The notes beneath the pieces were generated by a model. That model was not told the origin of the DNA and made no database searches. It saw only the letters and a list, made by a program, of their open reading frames with translations. A stretch of DNA of 64,000 bases from Azospirillum formosense. GTDB lineage: Bacteria; Pseudomonadota; Alphaproteobacteria; Azospirillales; Azospirillaceae. Location: NCBI RefSeq assembly GCF_040500525.1, contig NZ_CP159405.1:1-64000 (forward strand), given 5' to 3'. Position numbers and translations under genes: made by a program. Positions 26,032 through 34,777 of this stretch are shown one piece after another (the stretch's first letter is position 1; every line of letters begins with the position of its first letter).

Positions 26032-26877
26032 TTATCCGAACTGCGCGGACAGGGACTCGGCGCCGCGGCGGAGGATGGGCAGGACCTGCTCGACGCGGTC
26101 GTGCGACAGCCGGACCTTCGGGGCCTGCACGGCGATGGCCGCCACCGTCCGGCCCGTGGAGGACAGGATCGGCACCGCCACGCAGAACACCCCCACCACA
26201 TACTCCTCGTCGTCGAGCGAGTAGCCGCGCGCGGCGATGCGCTCCACCTCGGCGGCCAGCGCCGCCGGATCGGTGAGGGTGTGGGCGGTCTGCGCGGAGA
26301 AGGGGCCGGAGGCGAGAAGGCGGCTGCGCATGCCGTCCGGCAGGGTGGCGAGGAACAGCTTGCCCATGGCCGTGCAATGCATCGGCACGCGCGATCCCAC
26401 GCCGAACTGGAGCCGCAGGGGCCAGTGCTCGACCTCCACGCGGTCGAGATAGACGACGTCGCCGCCGTCGAGGACGCCGACGTTGCAGGTTTCGCCCAGT
26501 TCGGCGCTGACCGCGCGCAGCACGGAGCGGACCGGCGCGCGCGACAGCGAGGCGCGCAGGATGCCGACCGCCAGCCGCGCCGCCTCGACGCCGATGATGA
26601 CGTCGCGCGTTTCCAGGTCCCGCGCCAGAAGCCCCTTGTCGATCAGGCCGTTGACGAGGCGGTGGGCGGTCGGCTTGGGCAGTCCGAGCGTCGTCCCGAT
26701 GGTCTTCACCGCCAGCGGGCCGGCGGCCGACGCGACCAGTTCCAGGATGGCGAAGGTCCGGTCGGTGGCGGCGGCCTTCGGCTTGGCCGCGTCGTCGGAG
26801 ACGTTGGCGGCGGCGTCGGGAGTCTGGGTGCTGCGCGTCTTCAAGGTTCGCCCGCCCTGGCGGTTTCGTCGTCTCAT
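26032..26877 (-). CDS. Second IclR-family regulator, paralogue
   Basis: The 281-residue IclR protein shares long stretches with the regulator at 24934-25821, such as ELGETCNVGVL and FGVGSRVP, followed in both by HCTAMGKLFLA. This indicates an old local duplication. It has the usual winged helix (about 45-100) and effector domain. The ATG at 26877 lies inside a palindrome (26871-26887) and lacks a ribosome site. The TTG at 26844, preceded by AGGGCGGG, may be the true start and would shorten the protein by 11 residues. Its target is unknown; the sulfonate operon is the obvious candidate. Confidence 0.8.
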   Translation of the reverse strand: MRRRNRQGGRTLKTRSTQTPDAAANVSDDAAKPKAAATDRTFAILELVASAAGPLAVKTIGTTLGLPKPTAHRLVNGLIDKGLLARDLETRDVIIGVEAARLAVGILRASLSRAPVRSVLRAVSAELGETCNVGVLDGGDVVYLDRVEVEHWPLRLQFGVGSRVPMHCTAMGKLFLATLPDGMRSRLLASGPFSAQTAHTLTDPAALAAEVERIAARGYSLDDEEYVVGVFCVAVPILSSTGRTVAAIAVQAPKVRLSHDRVEQVLPILRRGAESLSAQFG

Positions 26878-26887
26878 TGAGTGAGAC
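26871..26887. promoter_or_regulatory. Candidate operator at the second IclR gene
   Basis: GTCTCA-TTGAG-TGAGAC is a perfect 6-5-6 inverted repeat overlapping the first possible start codon of the second IclR gene. Its left half extends to GTCTCATT, shared with the site at 25864. Confidence 0.5.
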
Positions 26888-27187
26888 GTGACGCATATAG
26901 AGCGGCCGCTTTGCGCAGGCAATAGGCAACGGGTACTCAGCGCGGGCTTGGAATGGGAAGCCGTGCCGGTCCGCCCGAACGCCCGATCCATCCGCCTGCC
27001 AGCGGTCACAAAGAAATGTTTTTTCAAAAGCCGCGTTCAGAGCAAAATTATTTTCTACGACGAAGCGCCATCCCGGCCAAAAAAGTAAAAAATTCTCATA
27101 CGAACCATGCGATATTGAGAATAACCACAGGGGCTTCGCGAAAATTGCCGAAGCGTGAGTCTAAAAAGAAAACCGAAAAGTAAAATC
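26888..27187. other. AT-rich intergenic stretch
   Basis: This 300-base gap between the lrp stop and the second IclR gene is clearly richer in A and T than the rest of the window, notably 27005-27190 with several A/T runs. No reading frame is convincing. It probably holds the IclR promoter and the lrp terminator. Confidence 0.5.
27079..27122 (-). terminator. Possible terminator after lrp
   Basis: On the minus strand ATTCTCA (27116-27122) pairs with TGAGAAT (27092-27098) across a 17-base loop. A T-rich tail follows at 27079-27091. The stem is short and the loop long, so this is a moderate call. Confidence 0.4.
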
Positions 27188-27667
27188 CTAGCTGGTCTGG
27201 GTTTTTACATAAGAAAGAGGGACTTCCGTTGTCGACTTCATTTCCTCCATGGCGAACATCGACGAGACATCCTGAAGCTCGATGCGCTCAATGAGCTTTC
27301 GATAGAAGGCGTCGTAGGCCTTGATGTCCGGAATGACCACCCGCAGAAGATAATCGATTTCGCCGCTCAGCCGGTAGAGATCGACAACCTCCGGTATGTC
27401 GGCCACCACGCGGCGGAACTCCTCCAGCCATTCCGCCGAGTGTTTGCTGGTTCGGACGGCCACGAAGACGGTCACGTCGACGTTCAGCTTGGCCCGGTCC
27501 AGCAGAGCCACGCGGCGGCGGACATAACCTTCCTGTTCAAGGCGTTGCACACGGCGCCAGCAGGGAGTGGCGGACAGCCCGACCTGCTTGCCGAGGTCGG
27601 CGAGCGACAGGGTCGCGTCGGCCTGGAGAGCGGCCAGGATCTTCCGGTCGGTGGCGTCGATGGTCAT
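27188..27667 (-). CDS. Lrp/AsnC-family regulator
   Basis: The 159-residue protein has an N-terminal helix-turn-helix (TDRKILAALQADATLSLADL then LSATPCWRRVQRLEQEG, residues 6-50) and a C-terminal ligand-binding RAM domain. It is divergent from ridA and a cysteine desulfhydrase gene. Lrp-family proteins often control cysteine detoxification (DecR/CyuR type) and are activated by the amino acid. It most likely regulates the divergent cluster in response to cysteine or a derivative; the ligand is inferred. Confidence 0.88.
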   Translation of the reverse strand: MTIDATDRKILAALQADATLSLADLGKQVGLSATPCWRRVQRLEQEGYVRRRVALLDRAKLNVDVTVFVAVRTSKHSAEWLEEFRRVVADIPEVVDLYRLSGEIDYLLRVVIPDIKAYDAFYRKLIERIELQDVSSMFAMEEMKSTTEVPLSYVKTQTS

Positions 27668-27863
27668 CGGGGTTGCTCGGGGCCTTCACGGTTGGGACGG
27701 ATGATTTTGCTCGTTTGGCCCGCCAGGAGAAAAGCTTTTTCGTTTTGAGGATTTTGCAAGCACCCGCATGCCGTTCCCGCAGGCGGACCGCCCGGCCTTT
27801 GGGCAGCCCAGCCTTCGAACGGGCGACGGTCGCCGCCGCAGGGCCAAACCAGGAAAGATCAGG
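27668..27863. promoter_or_regulatory. Divergent lrp/ridA control region
   Basis: The 196-base gap holds a near-palindrome GAAAAGCTTTTTC at 27729-27741 within an AT-rich patch (27728-27757), a plausible Lrp site. The ridA ribosome site is AGGAAAG at 27851-27857. Confidence 0.4.
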
Positions 27864-28244
27864 ATGATGACCGACACCATCGCCACGGACAAAGCCCCGG
27901 CCGCCATCGGCCCCTACGCCCAGGCCCGCGTCGCCGGGGGGCTGCTGTTCGTCTCCGGCCAGCTGCCGATCGACCCGGCCACCGGGGCCTTCGCCGGCCC
28001 GGACGCGCCCACCCAGGCGGCGCGCAGCCTGACCAACATCGCGGCGATCGCCGAGGCCGCCGGAACCAGCCTGGCGAAGGCCGTGAAGATGACCGTCTAC
28101 GTGACCGACCTCACCCAGTTCAAGGCGGTGAACGAGGTCTATGCCGGCTTCTTCCAGGCGCCGTTCCCCGCCCGCTCGACCGTCGAGGTGTCGGCGCTGC
28201 CGCTCGGCGCGTCGGTCGAGATCGACGCCGTCATCGCGCTCTGA
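27864..28244 (+). CDS. ridA: RidA-family enamine/imine deaminase
   Basis: The 126-residue protein shows the RidA/YjgF pattern: AIGPYAQARVAGGLLFVSGQ at residues 14-33, the carboxylate-binding Arg in PFPARSTVEVSALP, and a terminal VEIDAVIA. RidA hydrolyses reactive 2-aminoacrylate to pyruvate and ammonia. The next gene encodes a PLP cysteine desulfhydrase that releases exactly this intermediate, so the pairing makes biochemical sense. Two adjacent ATG codons are possible starts; the first is used. It is seven bases ahead of the desulfhydrase. Confidence 0.92.
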   Translation: MMTDTIATDKAPAAIGPYAQARVAGGLLFVSGQLPIDPATGAFAGPDAPTQAARSLTNIAAIAEAAGTSLAKAVKMTVYVTDLTQFKAVNEVYAGFFQAPFPARSTVEVSALPLGASVEIDAVIAL

Positions 28245-28251
28245 GGGTGAC

Positions 28252-29403
28252 ATGACCGCTTCCGCGCAGACCGTGACGCTGCAACCCGGCGCCGGTTCGA
28301 TCCGTCAGCCGCTCCGCCTCGATTACACCCCGTTGCCCGAGGCCACCGGCCGCGACTGGACCCGGCGCGCGATCGAGCTGCTGGAGACCGAGGCGGCGCG
28401 GTCGCCCGACACGCCGCTGCTGAAGCTGGACGTTCCGGAGCTGTCGGGGATCGACATCTACCTGAAGGACGAATCGACCCACCCCACCGGCAGCCTGAAG
28501 CACCGCGTCGCGCGGTCGCTGCTGCTGTTCGCCATCTGCAACGGGCGGATCGGCGAGGGCACGCCGGTGATCGAGGCGTCGTCGGGGTCCACCGCGGTGT
28601 CGGAAGCCTATTTCGCCCGGCTGCTCGGCCTGCCCTTCCACGCGGTGATGCCGCGCGGCACTTCGGACGAGAAAGTCGCCGCCATCGAGCTGCACGGCGG
28701 GCGCTGCCATTTCGTCGAGTCCTCGAAGGCGATCTACGCCGAGGCGGCGGCTCTGGCGGTGCGGCTGGGCGGCGTCTATCTCGACCAGTTCACCTACGCC
28801 GAGCGCGCCACCGACTGGCGCACCGACAACATCGCCCAGTCGATCTTCGGCCAGATGCGCAGCGAGCGCCACCCGGTGCCCGACTGGATCGTCATGAGCG
28901 CCGGCACCGGCGGCACCGCCGCCACCATCGGGCGCCACATCCGCTACCGCCACCTGCCGACCCGGCTGTGCGTTCCCGACGCCGAGCATTCGGTCTTCTA
29001 CGACAGCTTCGTCAACCGCGACGCCGCGCTGACCTGCGAGCGTGGGTCGCGCATCGAGGGCATCGGGCGGCCCCGCGTCGAACCGTCCTTCATCCCCGAG
29101 GTCGTCGACCAGATGATCAAGGTGCCTGACGTGGTCTCGCTGGCGGCGATGCGGGTGCTGTCGCGGCGGCTCGGCCGGATGGTCGGCGGGTCCACCGGGA
29201 CCAACTTCTTCGGGCTGTGCTGGATCGCCGGACGGATGCGCGACGCCGGGCGGGCCGGTTCACTGGTCACGCTGATCTGCGATTCCGGCGAGCGCTACCG
29301 CAACACCTACCACGACGACGCCTGGATGGCGCGGGCCGGTTTCGACACCGCCGCCGACGAGGCGCGGATCGAGGCCTTCCTGCGGGGCGGCCCGTCCCTC
29401 TGA
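28252..29403 (+). CDS. PLP-dependent L-cysteine desulfhydrase (Cds1-like)
   Basis: The 383-residue fold-type II PLP enzyme closely resembles mycobacterial Cds1, which splits L-cysteine to pyruvate, ammonia and sulfide. The PLP lysine is Lys83 in ESTHPTGSLKHR, the phosphate loop is SAGTGGTAATIG, and the family-typical YLDQFTYAERATDWR is present. Cysteine synthases share the fold but not these flanks. It follows ridA by seven bases and precedes an ATC-hydrolase-family gene. Action on another beta-substituted alanine such as cysteate is possible. Confidence 0.82.
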   Translation: MTASAQTVTLQPGAGSIRQPLRLDYTPLPEATGRDWTRRAIELLETEAARSPDTPLLKLDVPELSGIDIYLKDESTHPTGSLKHRVARSLLLFAICNGRIGEGTPVIEASSGSTAVSEAYFARLLGLPFHAVMPRGTSDEKVAAIELHGGRCHFVESSKAIYAEAAALAVRLGGVYLDQFTYAERATDWRTDNIAQSIFGQMRSERHPVPDWIVMSAGTGGTAATIGRHIRYRHLPTRLCVPDAEHSVFYDSFVNRDAALTCERGSRIEGIGRPRVEPSFIPEVVDQMIKVPDVVSLAAMRVLSRRLGRMVGGSTGTNFFGLCWIAGRMRDAGRAGSLVTLICDSGERYRNTYHDDAWMARAGFDTAADEARIEAFLRGGPSL

Positions 29404-29481
29404 CGCAAAAAGAACAAGCGCGTTCAAAAAACAAAAATCGCCACCGCAAGACAACTGGCAGAAAAACAGGAGCATTCACCG

Positions 29482-29979
29482 ATGGACGAGTTTCGCACAC
29501 TTCTGCGCAACGCGATGAAGAGCCGCGCGATGGTCTATGAGGCGGCCTTCGACGAGATGCGCAAGGAGATCGGCGAGGAGAAGGCCCGGGAGATCATGGC
29601 GCGCACCATTTATCGCCGGGGTGCGGCCATCGCCCACAATTTCGCGCCGCACGCCCCGGCCGATCTGGCGGGCCTGCGGGACTCCTTCCTGAAATTCATC
29701 CCCGACGCCGAGGCCCAGTTCGGCCCCGAGGTCGTGCGCTGCACCGACGAGGTGCTGGAGATCCGCTTCCACACCTGCCCGCTGAAGGAAGCCTGGCTCG
29801 AGGCCAACCTGCCGGCTGAGACGGTGGAGACGCTCTGCGAACTCGCCGGCGCGGTCGACAAGGGCACCTTCGAGACCGCCGGCTTCGAGATCGAGGTCGA
29901 CACCTGGAAGCCGGGCCGCAGCACCTGCTGCCACCTGACGATCACGCCGGGCGCCGCGGCACCCGCCGCCGCGAACTGA
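29482..29979 (+). CDS. ATC-hydrolase-family protein 1
   Basis: The 165-residue protein resembles the L-2-amino-thiazoline-4-carboxylic acid hydrolase family (helical first half EAAFDEMRKEIGEEKAREIM; CPLKEAWLEANL and a final CCHLTI strand). Pseudomonas members open the thiazoline ring to N- or S-carbamoyl-cysteine. It is more divergent than the second copy at 34778-35308 and lacks that copy's CDFRY end. It lies between the cysteine desulfhydrase and the ABC-binding protein. The function as a ring hydrolase is inferred. Confidence 0.65.
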   Translation: MDEFRTLLRNAMKSRAMVYEAAFDEMRKEIGEEKAREIMARTIYRRGAAIAHNFAPHAPADLAGLRDSFLKFIPDAEAQFGPEVVRCTDEVLEIRFHTCPLKEAWLEANLPAETVETLCELAGAVDKGTFETAGFEIEVDTWKPGRSTCCHLTITPGAAAPAAAN

Positions 29980-30011
29980 TTGCCCAGCCTCGCCGACAGG
30001 GGAACCGAACC

Positions 30012-31145
30012 ATGAGGAAGCAGACCGTTCTCGGCACCGCTCTGGGCGCCGTTCTTGGCGCCATGCTGGCCGCCACCGCCGTCCAGGCCGCCGACCGCGA
30101 GATCGTCATCGGCTATCAGGCGCCGCTCAGCGGCGACCGCAGCCAGTACGGCGAGATGTTCCGCAACGCCGCCCAGATCAAGCTGGAGGAGTTCAACGCC
30201 TCGGGCAAGCTGGCCGGCGCCAAGGTCGCCATCACCTTCGAGGACAGCAAGGACGATCCCAAGGAGGCGCGCAACATCGCGCACAAGTTCCTCGACAATT
30301 CCAAGATCGTCGGGGTGATCGGCGACTTCTCCTCCACCGTGTCGATGGCGGCGGGCGAGATCTACGCGGCGGAGAAGATGCCGCAGCTCTCCCAGACCGC
30401 CTCGCACCCCGATTTCACCAAGCTCAGCCCCTGGCAGTTCCGCAACATCACCACCCAGGCCTTCGAAGGCCCCTACAACGCCGACTGGATCATCGCGGCG
30501 GGCATGAAGACGGCGGCGGTGATCTACATCCAGAACGACTGGGGCATCTCGGCGCTCGACGGCTTCGTCAGCGGCTTCAAGGCCAAGGGCGGCAAGATCA
30601 CCGCCACCGAGGCGTTCAACCCCGGCAACCGCGATTTCCGCTCCATCCTGACCAAGGTCGCCCGGCAGAAGCCCGACGTGATCTACCTCGCCATGTTCTA
30701 CGAGGAGGGGGCCGCCTTCGCCCAGCAGCGCGAGCAGCTCGGCATCAAGATCCCGCTCTACGGCACCAGCTCCCTCTATTCGCCCAAGCTGATCGAGCTG
30801 GGGCGTGAATCGGTGGAGGGGCTGCACCTCGCCACCACCTTCACGCCCGACAACCCCGATCCGGCGGTGCAGACCTTCGTGAAGGAATACGCCGCGCGCT
30901 TCAAGTCGGAGCCCGGCATGTTCGCCGCCCAGGCCTACGACGCGGTCGGCATCATGCTGGACGCCGTCGCCAAGGCCGGCCCGTCGGTGACGCGCGAGAG
31001 CCTGCGCGACGCGCTGGCCGCCACCACCGACTATCCCGGCGTGACCGGCGCCACCAGCTTCGACCCCGTCACCCGCGAGCCGGCGAAGGCGCTGGCCAAG
31101 ATGATGGTGAAGGACGGCCGCTTCCAGGTCGTGACCGGTCCCTGA
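30012..31145 (+). CDS. Branched-chain-type ABC transporter substrate-binding protein
   Basis: The 377-residue periplasmic protein begins with a signal peptide (MRKQTVLGTALGAVLGAMLA, cleavage near VQA-ADREIVIG). It has the LivK/Leu-Ile-Val-binding fold, with the typical GYQAPLSGDRSQYGEMFRNA and QNDWGISALDGFVSGFKAKG. Family members bind amino acids, amides, urea or aromatic acids. The neighbouring hydrolases suggest a cysteine derivative. A GC-rich hairpin separates it from the permease genes, a common way to keep the binding protein in excess. Confidence 0.88.
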   Translation: MRKQTVLGTALGAVLGAMLAATAVQAADREIVIGYQAPLSGDRSQYGEMFRNAAQIKLEEFNASGKLAGAKVAITFEDSKDDPKEARNIAHKFLDNSKIVGVIGDFSSTVSMAAGEIYAAEKMPQLSQTASHPDFTKLSPWQFRNITTQAFEGPYNADWIIAAGMKTAAVIYIQNDWGISALDGFVSGFKAKGGKITATEAFNPGNRDFRSILTKVARQKPDVIYLAMFYEEGAAFAQQREQLGIKIPLYGTSSLYSPKLIELGRESVEGLHLATTFTPDNPDPAVQTFVKEYAARFKSEPGMFAAQAYDAVGIMLDAVAKAGPSVTRESLRDALAATTDYPGVTGATSFDPVTREPAKALAKMMVKDGRFQVVTGP

Positions 31146-31226
31146 CCGGCCCCTGACGGGCGCGGGCCGGGACGACCGTTCCCGGCGCGCGCCACACGAT
31201 CCGCTTTTCGGGACACACGCCGTGGT

Positions 31227-31255
31227 GCGCGCTCCGCCGGGACCGGCGGGCGCGC
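31227..31255 (+). other. Intergenic hairpin between binding-protein and permease genes
   Basis: GCGCGC-T-CCGCCGG and CCGGCGG-GCGCGC form a 13-bp stem with one bulge and a two-base loop. No T run follows, so it is more likely to stabilise the upstream mRNA or partly reduce readthrough than to terminate. Confidence 0.5.
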
Positions 31256-31277
31256 TCCCCGAAGCCTGGAGCACGCC

Positions 31278-32195
31278 ATGGTCTTCGATGTCTTCTTCCT
31301 TCAGCAGGTCATCAACGGCCTGTCCATCGGGTGCGTCTACGCCCTGATGGCGATCGGCTTCACGCTGATCTTCGGCGTCCTGAACGTCGTCAACTTCGCC
31401 CATGGCGAGGTCTACACCATCGGCGCCTTCGTCGGGCTGATGGTCATCACCGCGATGGCCCCGCCGCTGCTGGCGGTGGTGCCGCTGGTCCTGGCGGTGG
31501 GCGCGGTGTCCGGCGTCGGGCTGGAGCGCATCGCCTTCCGCCCCTTCCGCCGCTTCACCGACGAGGCCAGCCAGAAGTCCCGCGCCATGCGCGAGGCGAC
31601 GCTGCTCTCCTCGCTCGCCGTGTCGATCGTGACGCGCGAGATCATGATGCACATCTTCGGCGGCGACATGCAGGGCATCCCGTCCGGCTACCTGCTGCAG
31701 CAGCCGGTCGCCATCGGGCCGGTCATGGTCGCCAGCGGCAGCCTGGTCATCTTCGCCACCTCCGCCGTCATGCTGGGCGCGCTGCAGTTCCTGCTCTACC
31801 GCACCCAGACCGGCCTCGGCATCCGTGCCGTGTCCAACAACCAGCTCGGCGCCCGCTACGTCGGCATCAACACCGACCGCACCATCGTCACCACCTTCGC
31901 GGTCGGCTCGATGCTGGGCGCCACGGCGGGAATCCTGGTCGGCCTCTACGACGGCGCGATCTCGCCGCACATGGGCTTCGCGCCCGGCGTCAAGGCCTTC
32001 GTCGCCATGGTGATGGGCGGCCTGTCGAGCATCCCGGGGGCGGTCGCCTGCGCCCTGCTGCTCGGCGTGTCGGAGAGCATCGCGACCGAGTTCCTGTCGA
32101 GCGGCTGGAAGGACCTGATCACCTACAGCCTTCTGGTCATCACGCTGGTCTTCTTCCCGCAAGGATTGTTCGGACATGGACGTGAACGTGCCTGA
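31278..32195 (+). CDS. Branched-chain-type ABC permease (LivH-like)
   Basis: The 305-residue membrane protein has the LivH signature (INGLSIGCVYALMAIGFTLI, FGVLNVVNFAHGEVYTIGAF) and about eight helices. It forms the channel with the LivM-like protein whose gene overlaps it by 20 bases. Confidence 0.92.
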   Translation: MVFDVFFLQQVINGLSIGCVYALMAIGFTLIFGVLNVVNFAHGEVYTIGAFVGLMVITAMAPPLLAVVPLVLAVGAVSGVGLERIAFRPFRRFTDEASQKSRAMREATLLSSLAVSIVTREIMMHIFGGDMQGIPSGYLLQQPVAIGPVMVASGSLVIFATSAVMLGALQFLLYRTQTGLGIRAVSNNQLGARYVGINTDRTIVTTFAVGSMLGATAGILVGLYDGAISPHMGFAPGVKAFVAMVMGGLSSIPGAVACALLLGVSESIATEFLSSGWKDLITYSLLVITLVFFPQGLFGHGRERA

Positions 32196-33243
32196 CGCCC
32201 GGCTGATGCCGGACACCCTCGCGCCGCCCGCCGCGTTTTCCGGGCGAGGCCGGCGGTTCGCCTGGACATTCCTCCTGCTGGCGGTCGCCTTCGGCGCCGT
32301 GCCCGCCGCGATCGTCGGCACCGGGTCCAGCTACCTCGCCCAGATCGCCATCACGACGATGATCTTCGTGATCCTGTCGGCCAGCCTGAACCACGTGACG
32401 GGCACCGCTGGGCTGCTGTCGATCGGTCACGCCGCCTTCTACGGCATCGGCGCCTACGCGGCGGCGCTGCTGTCGACCAGGCTCGGCCTGCCCTTCATCG
32501 TCACGCTGCCGGCGGCGGGGCTGATCGCCGCGCTGTTCGGCTTCCTCGTGGCGCTGCCGACCATGCGGCTGGTCAGCATCTACTTCGCCGTCGCCACGCT
32601 CGGCATCGGCGAGATGATCTACGTGGTCTTGCTGAACTGGGTGGACCTGACCCGCGGCCCGATGGGCATCCGCGGCATCCCGCCGATCGAGCTGTTCGGC
32701 TGGCAGGCCGACACGCTGCTCAGCCGCTATCTGGCGGTCGCGGTCATCGCCGTCGCCTGCGTCTGGGTGCTGCACCGGCTGACCCACTCCTACTACGGCA
32801 ACGCGCTGCGGGCGCTGCGCGAGGACGACCAGTGCGCCGACAGCATGGGCATCAACGTCGAGCGGCTGAAGATCGAGTCCTTCGTCGTCGCCACCTTCTT
32901 CGCCGGCATCGCCGGGGCGCTGCTCGCCCACACCTCCGCCTACATCGCGCCGGACAACTTCCGTTTCATGGAATCGATCCTGATCCTGGCGATGGTGGTG
33001 GTCGGCGGGCTGGGCAGCCTTCCCGGCGCGGTCGTCGGCGCCCTGTTCATGATCGTCCTGCCGGAAGCGCTGCGCGACATCGGCGATTACCGCATGATCG
33101 CCGTCGGGGCGACCATGTTCCTGTCCATCCTGCTGCTGCCCAAGGGCATGCTGGCCGAAGGCACCGCGCTGGGCTTCGTCCGCCGCTCCTTCTCCCGCGG
33201 CTGGGCCACCATCGCCGGCGGCACGCCCGTCGGCTGGAAGTGA
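32176..33243 (+). CDS. Branched-chain-type ABC permease (LivM-like)
   Basis: The 355-residue membrane protein shows the LivM pattern (LLSIGHAAFYGIGAYAAALL; ALREDDQCADSMGIN). It is the second channel subunit of the importer. The start overlaps livH by 20 bases, and the ATP-binding gene begins 9 bases after its stop. Confidence 0.92.
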   Translation: MDVNVPDARLMPDTLAPPAAFSGRGRRFAWTFLLLAVAFGAVPAAIVGTGSSYLAQIAITTMIFVILSASLNHVTGTAGLLSIGHAAFYGIGAYAAALLSTRLGLPFIVTLPAAGLIAALFGFLVALPTMRLVSIYFAVATLGIGEMIYVVLLNWVDLTRGPMGIRGIPPIELFGWQADTLLSRYLAVAVIAVACVWVLHRLTHSYYGNALRALREDDQCADSMGINVERLKIESFVVATFFAGIAGALLAHTSAYIAPDNFRFMESILILAMVVVGGLGSLPGAVVGALFMIVLPEALRDIGDYRMIAVGATMFLSILLLPKGMLAEGTALGFVRRSFSRGWATIAGGTPVGWK

Positions 33244-33251
33244 GGCAGATC

Positions 33252-34019
33252 ATGAGCAACACGCTTCTCTCCATCCAGGGGCTGACCCGGCGCTTCGGCG
33301 GCCTGCTGGCGGTCAGCGACGTCAGCGCCACCATCGCCAAGGGCGAGCTGGTCGGGCTGATCGGCCCCAACGGCGCCGGCAAGACCACCCTGTTCAACCT
33401 GATCACCGGCTTCACGCCACCGTCGGACGGCACGGTGACCTTCGACGGGCAGGACGTCACGGGCCGCAAGCCCTGGCAGATCGCCCGCATGGGCATGGGC
33501 CGCACCTTCCAGAACCTGCGCGTCTTCCCCAACATGACGGTGTTCGACAACGTGTCCGTCGGGGCGGTCGGCGCCTTCGGCCAGTCGCCCTGGCGGGCGC
33601 TGGTCAACGGCGGCGCCCACAGCCGCGCGGTCAGCGAGCGGAGCTGGGAGGCGCTGGAGCGCGTCGGCCTGACCGCCCAGGCCGAGGACATCGCCGCCAA
33701 CCTGTCCTACGGCAAGCGCAAGTATCTGGAGATCGCCCGCGCCCTGGCGACCGCACCCCGCCTGCTGATCCTCGACGAGCCGGCGGCCGGCCTCAACGAC
33801 ACCGAGACGGCGGAGCTGGCCGACTTCATCCGCCGCCTGCACGCCGGCGGCGTCACCGTCCTGCTGGTCGAGCACGACATGGGGCTGGTGATGGGAAGCT
33901 GCAGCCGCGTCATCGTCCTGGCGTCGGGCCGCAAGATCGCCGACGGCACGCCGGAGGCGGTGCAGCGCGACCCCGCCGTCCTCGAAGCCTATCTGGGAGT
34001 GGAAGACGATGCCGCTTGA
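33252..34019 (+). CDS. ABC transporter ATP-binding protein (LivG-like)
   Basis: The 255-residue ATPase has Walker A GPNGAGKTT, the LivG-type signature LSYGKRKYLEIARAL and Walker B LLILDEPAAGLN. It drives import with its LivF-like partner. It overlaps the next gene by 11 bases. Confidence 0.92.
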   Translation: MSNTLLSIQGLTRRFGGLLAVSDVSATIAKGELVGLIGPNGAGKTTLFNLITGFTPPSDGTVTFDGQDVTGRKPWQIARMGMGRTFQNLRVFPNMTVFDNVSVGAVGAFGQSPWRALVNGGAHSRAVSERSWEALERVGLTAQAEDIAANLSYGKRKYLEIARALATAPRLLILDEPAAGLNDTETAELADFIRRLHAGGVTVLLVEHDMGLVMGSCSRVIVLASGRKIADGTPEAVQRDPAVLEAYLGVEDDAA

Positions 34020-34758
34020 CGGAGCCCAGGCCAGCAACACCGCCGCCACCACCCGCCGCATCCTTGAGGTCCGCGACCTGACGGTGCGCATGGGGCCGCA
34101 GGAGATCCTGCGCGGCGTCTCGCTCGACGTGGCGGAGGGGGCCATTGTCGCCGTGCTGGGCGCCAACGGCGTCGGCAAGACCACGCTGATGCGCGCCTTG
34201 TCCGGCATCTACCGCACCAGCGGCGGCGCCACCGTCTTCGACGGCGAGGACATGACCGACAGCCCCAGCCACGAGGTGGTGCGCCGCGGCCTCGCCCAGG
34301 CGCCGGAGGGGCGGCAGATCTTCGGCACCATGACGGTGCGGGAGAACCTGCTGCTGGGCGGGCGGACGCTGCGCCACGACCGCGCCGCCCGGATGGAGCG
34401 GATGCTGGAGCTGTTCCCCCGCCTGCGCGAGCGGCTAACCCAGAAGGCGGGGTCGCTGTCCGGCGGCGAGCAGCAGATGCTGTGCATCGCCCGCGCCCTG
34501 ATGTCGAAGCCGCGCCTGCTGCTGCTCGACGAGCCGTCGCTCGGCCTCGCGCCGATGGTGGTGAAGCAGATCTTCGACCTGCTGGTCCAGATCCGCGGCG
34601 AGGGCACCTCGATCCTTCTGGTGGAGCAGAACGCCCGCGCCGCGCTGCGCGTCGCCGATCATGCCTATGTCATGGAGGCGGGAAGGGTGACACTCTCGGG
34701 CAGCGCCGCCGATCTGGCCGCCGACCCGCGCGTGCGGGCGGCCTATCTGGGCGGCTGA
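34009..34758 (+). CDS. ABC transporter ATP-binding protein (LivF-like)
   Basis: The 249-residue ATPase has Walker A GANGVGKTT, signature LSGGEQQMLCIARAL and Walker B LLLLDEPSLGLAP, the LivF pattern. It completes a five-part importer (binding protein, two permeases, two ATPases) in canonical order. Confidence 0.92.
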   Translation: MPLDGAQASNTAATTRRILEVRDLTVRMGPQEILRGVSLDVAEGAIVAVLGANGVGKTTLMRALSGIYRTSGGATVFDGEDMTDSPSHEVVRRGLAQAPEGRQIFGTMTVRENLLLGGRTLRHDRAARMERMLELFPRLRERLTQKAGSLSGGEQQMLCIARALMSKPRLLLLDEPSLGLAPMVVKQIFDLLVQIRGEGTSILLVEQNARAALRVADHAYVMEAGRVTLSGSAADLAADPRVRAAYLGG

Positions 34759-34777
34759 CCGAGAAAGGATCGCAGTG

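Noticed and set aside
29610..32321. A 903-residue frame opposite the cysteine-derivative cluster
   Set aside because: Composition (His, Gln, Arg and Gly runs) is that of an antisense frame in GC-rich DNA, and it covers well-supported genes on the plus strand.
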